A stretch of 64,000 nucleotides of DNA from Sarcophilus harrisii (lineage: Eukaryota > Chordata > Mammalia > Dasyuromorphia > Dasyuridae). Below the pieces are notes generated by a model that worked only from the letters and a program-made list of their open reading frames with translations, was not told where the DNA came from and did no database searches. Below are positions 31,273 through 64,000 of this stretch, one piece after another. The stretch's first letter is position 1; the number at the start of each line of letters is the position of its first letter. The translations under genes and the position numbers were made by a program. Where the stretch lies: NCBI RefSeq assembly GCF_902635505.1, contig NC_045426.1:330326374-330390373 (forward strand), given 5' to 3'.

Positions 31273-33879
31273 AGCCAAAGCATGTCTGCTGGAACATGTG
31301 CTCGTGACTCAATTAACTCTGCTGCCTCTCAGGACAGTGGCCCAAGATATATCTAAAATACCGTAACTCGTGTTCTATTCAATAATTACCATGTTCCAAT
31401 TCACAATGTAAATGATCTTCTGTTGCTTGATTTCACAGGAATGGCAGACATCACAAATATGTCATCTGACTTAGGTATTTGCCAAAATGAAAGGATGGGG
31501 GAAGAGGGAAGTGTAAAGGCATATGCTGTGTTGTTTAACCTAAAAAAAAACTTATTTTTCCTTTAGAGGAAAAAGCCTGGTTTATTTACTTACATGCAAT
31601 ACTGATTTAGTGCAATTTTATAATCAGAACTGGGGGAAGTCAGAAGGTTTATTACTTGTCATTCTGACTACAGCTTACCAGGGGAGATTTTTTAAAATGC
31701 TTATTTTCTCCTCGAAATTGAAGTAAAACTATCCAAGAGGAAAAATGTTCAAGATAATAAGAAAAGGCCAATCATCTATGTAAATACTCCATTTCGAAGT
31801 GGGCAGGCAAGGCTCAGCAAAGTATAGACATAAAGAAATCAGCAATTAAGTAAAAGCAACATGGACTCAAGTTCATAACCCTTCATTGACGATTTATAGA
31901 GAAATACAAATTTATATTTTCTACTCAGGGCATATCTACCAAAGAAATATGAAATTATTCTCAGAACATGGCCATCAATACAGTATAAGATTAAAAAAAT
32001 TATAGGTGTGCATCATTTCATACCCTCCCAAACTGAGACTAGAAAAAACAGGTTGTATTTGTCAAGTAGGATGACTATAGAAATGGGTCAACCATAGAAA
32101 GAAATACATGATCAACAAGCATTTATGCAACTATTGTATGCTAGATACTGTATGGAGAGTTGCATAGTCAATATCCTAATGAGTCACAGACCTAACAATT
32201 TTTATTTCTCAAAGATACAAAGTTATCATAGTGGTAAAAGTCCTTTTGTCAACAACTGTCAACCTTAAATTCCCTAGGCCTATTTCCTCATCTGCAAAAT
32301 CAATTGGATTAGATAGCCTTGAGTTATCTTCTACTTCTAGACCTAAGATGCCCATTATTAATTGTATAAATATATACTAAATACCTTTGTATATAAGTAT
32401 ACCCAGAATAGATATTTAAGTATCCATACTAAATACTTATAAATACATATTAAATACCTATTTCTCATGGGAGGGAGAAAGTCTGATACAGTAGAAAGAC
32501 TGCTAAATTTGGAGTCAGGTTTCTCTTTGAGATCCTAATGTCACTAATGAATCAATCTTTGTCTCCAAGTCTCAATTCCCTCAGCCAAAATAGACTTCTA
32601 AAGTTCTTCTAGTACTAAATCTGATTTTTGATTTTGTATATGACACAATCCCTGCTACCTTTACCTAACCATAGGCAAGTTATAGTCTCTCTAGGCTTCT
32701 AATTTTGTTATCTGCAAAATTAGACTACTGAAGGTATAAGGTGTCCTTAAAATTGAATTCTGTGACACATAAGTGAACGTATGAGCTTAAGGTACTGGCT
32801 AAGTCCTACAGCAGCATGGGCTTTGTGTTCATGATACTTTGAACTCATTAAAGGTGATATGCACAGAAACAATTGTACTAGTATTGCTGTTGTTGAAGTA
32901 GAGGGCCAAAAATTGTAGCACTTTCTTCTACGGTCTATTTGTCACCCAAGTCTGGAAGTGTTCTTAGATGTTCCAGGGTAATGAAATATTCAGTGGGAAT
33001 AAATATGACCTAAACTGAGTTAATCTGAGCAAAGTCACCTGTGTATTTGATCCTTGGTCTAGAATCCCTATTTGGTTGTAACCCTTCTCTTTCTCTTCCT
33101 CATCCTCCATTAAATAAAAGAACAAATTCATGAACTCTTAACAGAAAAGTAGACCTGTGTGGAAAACTTCTGGCTCTGTCTCTCATGTATCTGGAATTCA
33201 AAGGAAAAATGAAGAGAGTATTTGCTACTGGTCAGGGTCACCTCTAGTAGTGGTTTCCAACATAGGGACTACTATTCCCCCAAAGGGAATTGATGGGGGA
33301 GGGAGGGCTCATGACCAGCCAATGGGAGAGAGTGAGTAGCTTCCCATTGCCATGATCATCATGAATGAGAGCCAATTGAACACTTGTCTCCAACACAACC
33401 TGACTTTCTCTTGGCTCATTAATACCCACCACTCCCCTGCTTTCACCATGGTACAAGTTCATTACGTTTCCCTCCAGTACCAAGCAAGCGTCACTTCCTC
33501 AAGTGGTTACAACTCAGTGACCCACGTCTACTGTATGGGGGCCACTACAAAAAACTCTTCTTCAACTCCTGTATCCACACCCTGATCCAAAGCATTGGCT
33601 GTGGCAGGTGCCCTGAAGCTTCTGGTAAAGATCAGCTGTCACACAGATAGATGGGCACGGATGGGGTACCATCTGCATTGCTCATCTCAATTTTTCCCTT
33701 CTATGTATTTCCCTGTTTCTGTCAAGGACACTCCATACATCACCCAGGTTTACTATCTTAGTTCTTGACTCTTGCACACCACATACCCAATTAGTCATAT
33801 CTTCTTCTTCTCCATCTTTTTTATCTATTCCCTTTTTTCCACTCCCATTATCATTCCACTTCAAACCCTCTCACCTATA

Positions 33880-34420
33880 TTGTTGCAGTAGTGTCCCAAT
33901 TGCTCTCCTTGTTTAGTCTTTCCCTGTTCTAAACCATTCTCCACAGATGCCCAAAGTTTAAGTCTGCTGTGTAAACTCTGAAAGCTTCCTTTTGGCTCTA
34001 GGATCAAATAAAAATTACTTTTTGTTTGACATCTAAGGGCCTCCCCAACTTGGCTCCAATCTACCTTTCTAGGTTTACACCACTTCCCTCTTAGCATTCT
34101 TAGGTTACCAAATTTGCCTTGTTCCTTACAGCAGTACATGTTCCCTTACTCTTGCCTCATAAAATCCTGTTTCTTCAACTACTACCTTCTACATGAAGGT
34201 TTCCTGATCTCCCAGGTGCTATAACCCACCTTGCAAAATCATCTTGTATATATTTTGTGTATATCCTATGCTAATTTACATATGTTTTCTCCTCAGATAA
34301 GATGTGAGTTGCTGGAGGGCAGGAAACATTTTATTCTTGCCTTTGTATCCTGGTATTTGTGACTTGTTCAATGGACATTTCCTTGAACACCACCTTCCTG
34401 TGGGCCCTTTCATGGTTTAG
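33880..34420 (+). mobile_element. L2 LINE 3' part, sense
   Basis: The order TGTTGCAGTAGTGTCCCAAT, CATCTAAGGGCCTCCCCAAC, TTGGCTCCAATCTACCTTTC, then GATGTGAGTTGCTGGAGGGC and TTCTTGCCTTTGTATCC follows the L2 3' region from its distal coding part to its end. It is the best sense L2 copy in the window. Confidence 0.7.
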
Positions 34421-34639
34421 ACATGATCCTAACTAAATTAAGGTGATTTTCCTTGCACATTTTTTTCCCCTGGTTTCATTAATCCTCTTACAAGGTAATA
34501 TAACAAATATTAAATATCCATATGTGCAATCTACTGTAGATTCTAGAAATGCAAAATTAAGCTACATTTCTCATGCTCTCCAAGAATTTACATCTAGTAG
34601 CTATAATGAAATGTACACAGATACATATAACTAAAACTA

Positions 34640-35150
34640 TATTGTGATACTTAACGAGGAATACAAAGTGTTGAGATGAGGGAGAATTCAATTCAAATTA
34701 GGAGTGCTAGGGAAGGCTTCATGAAAAAGGTAGCATTATACTGGTCTGGAAGGAGGGTAACATATCAGAGCAAAGATGAAAAGTACCTATTTGTATATTA
34801 ACAGAAAAGCAGGAACTAGGAAAAGGTACATGAGAAAGTATGGGAACTATTTGAAAGAGAAAGAGGGATCCAGTTTGGCTGGATCCAGGTTTGTTTATAT
34901 TTAACCCACCTAATGAAGAACTACGTGTCAACTATGTCCCAGGCTAAAAATAGAAAAACGAACCGTCTGCCCTCAAGGAGCTTATGTCCTAAAATGAAAA
35001 GGTGTCAATTTTTTTGGATTGGGGAAGGGGAGAATGAAAGGAATGGGGGGCAGAGGGGAGGCGGGGAAGGAAGAGGTAATACTGGCAAGACAGGGAAAGG
35101 CTTCCTGCAGGTAGGCATCAAGATGAGCCTGGAAGAAAACTAGATTTGAA
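34640..35150 (-). mobile_element. L2 LINE relics, antisense
   Basis: GGAAGGCTTCATGAAAAAGG at 34711 and CAGGGAAAGGCTTCCTGCAG at 35091 are two antisense L2 landmarks. TGCCCTCAAGGAGCTTATGT between them marks a separate L2 3' end. At least two relics are present. Confidence 0.5.
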
Positions 35151-35692
35151 GCTCAAAATTTAAACATGACAAAAAACTCCAGACTTCCTGGTAGTTATGC
35201 ATATTGTAAAAGATTAAATAATTTCCCATTAATTCATTGTATCCCTTGATAGAATGCCACTTCCTTGAAGTCAATGTGCTCCATCTTTATTTCTGTATGT
35301 TCAGGTGCTTAAATATAGTTAAATATAGTTCTCTTATGGCTCCTTCTCAAGTTCTAAAATCATTCAATGCCCAATATTCTTACTACTACATGGATTCTGA
35401 TGCTTTCTTTTAAATCCTGTTTTGTCTTCATTCCCCAATCACCAATCTTGCTTTCAAGAACTTTCTCCCTATCTTCTATCAATCAACAAACAAGTTTTTA
35501 AGCACCTATTATGTTATACCAGCCATTCTAATGTTTTTCAGGATTGGCTATATTTAAAGAACAGAAGTTAAAGAGGGAGAAAAAGAGGTTAACACAGGTT
35601 TACTATTATGTTTTTATTTACCTTGGTGTTCTCTTTGTTTTTCAGATAAAAGAGCAAGAAGGAGCTAATGATTAGACACACAAGTTTAAAGA

Positions 35693-35704
35693 CCCCCCCC
35701 CCCC
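35693..35704 (+). repeat. C12 homopolymer
   Basis: Twelve consecutive C's are followed by AAACTTCC. Long C runs are rare in this AT-rich window. Confidence 0.95.
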
Positions 35705-36799
35705 AAACTTCCTTTTTTGATATCAGAATGAAGAATTTATCATTCCTCAAATTAAATTTATAGATGACTTATTTAGGGAACTATATCTTTAAATTAAGTC
35801 AGACATATCTTTATAACATAGTAAAAGTTTTTTTTTTAATTGTGTTTTAAAACAAGCTTTGAGAATTGACAAGATACTAACAATTTCCTTTTCATGTTTC
35901 TTATGCAAGGCCACCGTGACCCAACGTGGGAACAAAGGGAAGAGTGAAGAATGATTGAGGTCTATTCTCAGTACCATCACTCCTTGCCATTATAAATCTT
36001 CAGCTTGTCAGACTCTGCTGGGAAAGTAGACAGCAAGAGTTTTACCTATTTGCTTCCCATTATTTTAAAGACTGGTTTTTGCAGACTGACCCACCAACTT
36101 ATAGAATTCTGCTTTTCCTATTTATTCCCATTTAATCCTGAGGAAAGTGCTTTATAAATCTCAGAGTGTGGAGTTGTAAATGGAGTAGAGGAAGAGTGAT
36201 ATAGAGGGGATATTACTAGCTTTGGGATCAAAACAACTAATTTCAAAACCTGCCTTTGATAAGTTAATATTTCCTTCGTTTCAGTTTCCTCATTTGTAAA
36301 AGACCCCCATAATCTCTGAGGCCCTTTCTGGGTTTGGCTTTAAGATTCTACATTCCTTATTAATATTTGTGACTTTCCAAAATTGAACTGTTTCTTCCTG
36401 CTTCCCTGAGCTTGCCACTGAGCAGAGATATCTTATTTGCAACATGATAGAAAAATTATTGAACTTATGGACTTATTTTAGTTATGAACTACTATAGTGG
36501 TAAATAACAAGGGGAACTAAATAGTTAAACTACATATTTACACATACAATTTATATACAAATCTACAAAGATCTTTCCTACTTTTAACATTTCATAGCAA
36601 AGACTTTTTTCGGATACTCAATGTTTATCATGTAATAAAGGTCGAGAGCTTAGCAAAATACAAATTCAATCTCATTTCTGATACTTAAGCATTAGTCCTC
36701 TAAACTATTTAATAGATGAAAATTGCATATCAGGAATTCACATAGGTACTGTTAATGTATTTTTTTAGAAAAGAGTCAGATTATTTTTGTGTGTGTGTA

Positions 36800-37190
36800 T
36801 ATATATTTTTTTGATTCAACTTAAAACATTTTTTATTGATATCTTTTATTTTCATATCACTTTAATTTCTCAAAATATCTCTCACCCCCAAAGTACATGC
36901 AGGGTTTCACACCTATGGATCTCCTCTGCAAAGAGGGGGAGGTGGGGATGGGGTATATATTTTCATATGTCTTTTGCAGGTACAAGTTTATTCATCATCA
37001 TAATATATTTTCTAAAAAATCCTTTCCATGTACACTGTTGAAATCATTATGCACATACATTTTTCCAGGTTTAGCAAGTTATTTCACCTTTCCCCCAGAG
37101 TTCTCTGTCTTCTACACAGCATAATATTCCATTATATCATAAACCAGTTTGTTGAGTCATTCTTCAAATGATGTAGTCTCAGCATTTTTC
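36800..37190 (-). mobile_element. L1 3' end, antisense, degraded
   Basis: ATTTTTTTGATTCAACTTAA, GTACATGCAGGGTTTCACAC, ATAATATTCCATTATATCAT and TTGTTGAGTCATTCTTCAAA are antisense L1 3' landmarks. It lies just beyond the likely ELP1 3' end and runs in the same direction as ELP1. Confidence 0.5.
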
Positions 37191-37684
37191 TAAAGAGATA
37201 TGGTATTCTTACTAATGCTCTGGACAGTAAAACAAAAACAAAAACAACAAAAAACAACAACACTTCTTTGGGATTCCAGTAAAATGTAAACTCAAATGAA
37301 GGAGCTCTTCTTAATTTTTGACTTTTGGACATATTTTTATGTGCTTAATAGAGGCTTATTGAATGCCAAATTGTTACAGAGCCCAGATTCTAATCTGCTT
37401 CAATTCTTAAATAGTATGACCCTACTTATTACAGGGCTTGCAGGAAGCATAACTCTGCAAATATTTTTATTCCTATTCCTAGCTCAAAGTTTGCTTCTTA
37501 TAATTTGTTTAAATCAATATCAAATATGACAAATTTGACTACATATCTCAGAAAGTTACCAAAGACAACCAAAGGTGTAAAAATTCTTATTATCACTATT
37601 CTATATCCAGAGTAATAAAAATAAAATTTCTTGGTGGTTTATATTCTGTAATCAGTAAAATCTATATAGGAGCTATTTTGTGGT

Positions 37685-37690
37685 TTTATT
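37685..37690 (-). terminator. Candidate poly(A) signal of ELP1
   Basis: TTTATT on the + strand gives AATAAA in the ELP1 direction, about 1.1 kb after the stop. It is the nearest canonical signal. An ATTAAA variant lies closer, at 37806-37811. Which one is used is unknown. Confidence 0.4.
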
Positions 37691-38344
37691 TCATATAAAG
37701 GGCAGTTCATGGAAGGTTCTGAATAAGACATAACAGTCATGGAGTAGTAATGAAAATGAACTGGGCTGCAAGCTCAAGATTTATATCCATATACTCTATC
37801 TTTCTTTTAATTTTAAATTCTTTTCTCAGAACAAGGAAGAAAATCATCCTTAAAAATCTATTTGTCAAAAAGAATGGAATGAAAATCAGAACACCAATAA
37901 TCAAAACAAAGTAGTATCTGAAACTCTACCTAACATATTAACAAAGAATCTTGGGGAAACCAGGAGTTATTGTTACATTATCTATGCCATGTAGATATTC
38001 TGTTAAATTCTGTTCTAAATATAACTATTTTATAGGCATTTCAATTTGAGTTAATCTTCTAACACTGCTCTCATTAGCATTAAGTATCAAGGCAGTAAAA
38101 ATAGTTCACATAGTTCACAACCAACTATAGCAGAAAAAAACTCAACATCCTGAAGCTCATGATTTGTTGAGGTATAACCTGTAATTTTCATCAAAGTAAC
38201 AACTGCAAACTATGTGAAAATTGATAAATAGGAAAATTTAAAAATTCAATGGAACCATAAAACTTATTATGCTTTAGTAACTTGGTAGTATGACTACTAA
38301 TAGCTTATTTTTCATATATATATTCCCTTTCGCCAAGAACTTAA

Positions 38345-38520
38345 AGCATATGATTGGCATGAAGTCATTTGCCCTCACAGCACACTTGTGAGGGGGGAAG
38401 ACAGGAATCATTCTCATTTTAAAGATGAGAAAATTACATACAAAAGCTTAAGTAATTTGCCACTGTGTATTAAAGTGTAGTGAGAAGAGAAGCTAGTCCT
38501 AACTCCTGCATTAAAAAGTA
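38345..38520 (-). mobile_element. MIR-type SINE, antisense, in ELP1 3' UTR
   Basis: CTCACAGCACACTTGTGAGG, TTTTAAAGATGAGAAAATTA and AAGCTAGTCCTAACTCCTGC are antisense MIR landmarks, well diverged. If the poly(A) signals further left are used, this relic belongs to the ELP1 3' UTR. Confidence 0.5.
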
Positions 38521-38797
38521 TTCATTAACTTTTTAGGAGTGAGGTACTTGTAACTGATACTATATACAGACTGAAGTCTGTTTTAAAAATGAGAAGCTTA
38601 GCATAAGACACTAAAGAGATGAGTACTCTGAAAAAAATTTTAAGGTCTGACCCAAAAAGTAATTGTATTTCAGAGGATATTCCTCTCACATTCTCCAAGG
38701 TTCAAATATTAAGATCTCAAGATTGGTATAGGAAAAGACTGAGATGAATTTAAAATAATGTTATTCACCCTTAGAGCACTTCCAAATGGCATCAATA

Positions 38798-62296
<23,499 letters not shown>

Positions 62297-64000
62297 CTGA
62301 AAACACCACAATGTTAAAACAAGCTGAAAAATTACCATAATCACCCAACTATATGTAGCAAAAGCCTGGACAGAAAAAGGATGCAGACATAGTATACGAA
62401 CTTCACAAAATTGTACTCAGAATCAAATAGAAGATTAAGAAGACTTAGTCAATTTATAAGACATACTAACATGCAATCAACATCCATGAATACAACAAAG
62501 AATTATTATGTCACAAGAAACAACAAATATGAAAAATTCAGAAATGTAAAGGACAAGTTTATATTAACTAATTTAGAGTGGGGCATATAGTACCAGAAAA
62601 ATAACATATACAATTACTACAACAATGTAACAAAAACCCCAAAAAATAAAACTTAATGGGGTGAAAAAAAATTTTTTCTCAGACGAATATCAAAGATAAA
62701 TACAAATCTGATTCAAATATATAAGAACAAGAGCCATTTCCCCCAACAGATAAAAGATTGAAGGATATGAAAAGGTAATTCTCAAAAAAAAGTTATCAAA
62801 AATCATATGAAAAAAATGCTTCAGATGACTAATAAGAGAAATGTACATTAAAAAAAAAACTCTCAAGATTGCCCCTCATACCCATGAGATCAGCAGACAA
62901 CAAAATGAGAAAATGACTATTGTTGGAGACATTGCAAGAAAACAGGTCCACAGATTGCTAATGGAAGTAGAAACTGATCTAACCATTCTTTAGAACAATT
63001 TGAAACTATACCCAAAAAGTAAATTCTGAATATCCTTTGACCCAGTAATACCACTACTAAGCATGAACCCCAAAAAGTTAAAAAAGAGAGAAAGAAATAA
63101 AAAATTTTTTAAGAGACAGAAAGAGGGAAAAGACCCATAAGTAGGAAAATATTTATAGCAGCTATTTCTTGTGGTAGTAAAGAACTGGAAACTGAGGAGA
63201 TGTATACTGATTGGGAATGGCTGAACGAATTATGGTATATCAGTGTAACAGAGTATTATTATAAAAAAAAAAATGCCAATAGGAAGGGATTCAGAGGGAC
63301 CTGAAAAAATGAACAGAACCAGGAAACAATTTATATAATGACTACTAAATAAAAACTACTAAAGACTTGAGAGCTCTGGTTAAATGATGAACAACTGCAA
63401 TGCTAGAAGACTGATAATGAATCATGCTTCCAATCTTTTGACAGAAAGGTGATAGACTAGAGATGAAAAATGAAATACACCTTTTTGGACATGTGAATTT
63501 ATCTTATTGACTAACTAGTTTGGGAATATGTTTTTTGGACCAAGGAGATATAGGGCTATTAGAGAGAAGCTAGTATTAGAAATAATAATAAAAAAAAAAG
63601 GAATAAAAATGAATAATATATTTTAAGAAAATTCAGAAGAAATCACGAGTTTCATAGATCAACAGGCAAGTGAAACAGCTTTGAAACTGTGGTAACAAAA
63701 TGAAAATATAGTCATGTAATTAGATTTCATACTCAATTCAATTTTCTATTCTTATATATGAAAATGTGAATGACTGCTAGGGTTTATTAAGTTTAGAATA
63801 ACAAAAAATTTGAAGATTAAAAATACTGATTAAAAAATGAAAAAATCTAACGCAATAAGTTACGTTTATTCCTGTCTCTTCCTCAAAAAAAATTTATAAT
63901 TTCTATTAAAATTTTGGGTGATCATAACAACTTTCTATTACATAGCACTTTGAGGTTTATGCAATACTCTCTTTGAAATAAAGGTAATAATGTGCATTAT
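62297..64000 (-). other. ELP1: ELP1 intron 18 (part)
   Basis: No exon 18 was recognised up to the edge of the window, so intron 18 exceeds 1.7 kb. Most of it is an L1 3' part on the + strand. Confidence 0.7.
62770..63600 (+). mobile_element. L1 LINE 3' portion, sense to +, in ELP1 intron 18
   Basis: AATAAGAGAAATGTACATTA, CCTTTGACCCAGTAATACCA, GATTGGGAATGGCTGAACGA and GGGATTCAGAGGGACCTG are the same series as at 7130-8220, read on the other strand. It is degraded. Confidence 0.75.

Larger units (their letters stand above)
31273..37680. other. Intergenic region between ACTL7A and ELP1 3' ends
   Basis: The two genes converge across about 6.4 kb. The first few hundred bases should contain the ACTL7A 3' UTR, but no close canonical AATAAA was seen. 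Recognised repeats are listed separately. No further gene could be supported; open frames near 33157-33585 have no recognisable features. Confidence 0.55.

Overview
The window is mammalian nuclear DNA and almost certainly marsupial. It is AT-rich, has vertebrate split genes, and carries repeats typical of marsupials: tRNA-headed CORE-SINEs with BovB-like tails (Mar-1/WSINE type), marsupial-type L1 3' ends, and old L2, MIR/THER and CR1/L3 relics. The species cannot be fixed from the sequence alone. Genes were named by comparison with remembered human proteins, because no search could be run.

Layout. At 1-3.6 kb lies the end of MSANTD3 on the + strand: an intron, the last coding exon (2707-3116) and the 3' UTR. 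From 3.6 to 22.3 kb is repeat-filled DNA with no gene I can support. ACTL7B is an intronless testis actin-like gene on the - strand (22335-23591). About 6.3 kb away, head to head, is its intronless paralogue ACTL7A on the + strand (29938-31272). From 31.3 to 37.6 kb is intergenic DNA. From about 37.7 kb to the right edge lies the 3' half of ELP1 (IKBKAP) on the - strand: 19 coding exons, matching human exons 19-37, with every splice phase closing. They encode the C-terminal 661 residues.

Function and context. ACTL7A and ACTL7B are actin-related proteins of haploid male germ cells. Each has a CRE-like octamer about 110-130 bp upstream of its ATG, which fits CREM-type control in spermatids. ELP1 is the scaffold of Elongator, which modifies wobble uridines of tRNAs. 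The ACTL7B/ACTL7A/ELP1 order and orientation match the human locus. MSANTD3 beside ACTL7B does not match, since in human it lies several Mb away on 9q31, so the left part holds a likely synteny junction.

Main points of interest: ELP1 exon 20 (the exon skipped in human familial dysautonomia) has a perfect consensus 5' splice site here. ELP1 intron 36 holds an in-phase open stretch that could be an alternative terminal exon. A young L1 with clean target-site duplications sits in ELP1 intron 22. An older hAT-like element is split by an L1, and another L1 has an inverted 5' part. I found no CRISPR array, operon, tRNA gene or other unknown system.
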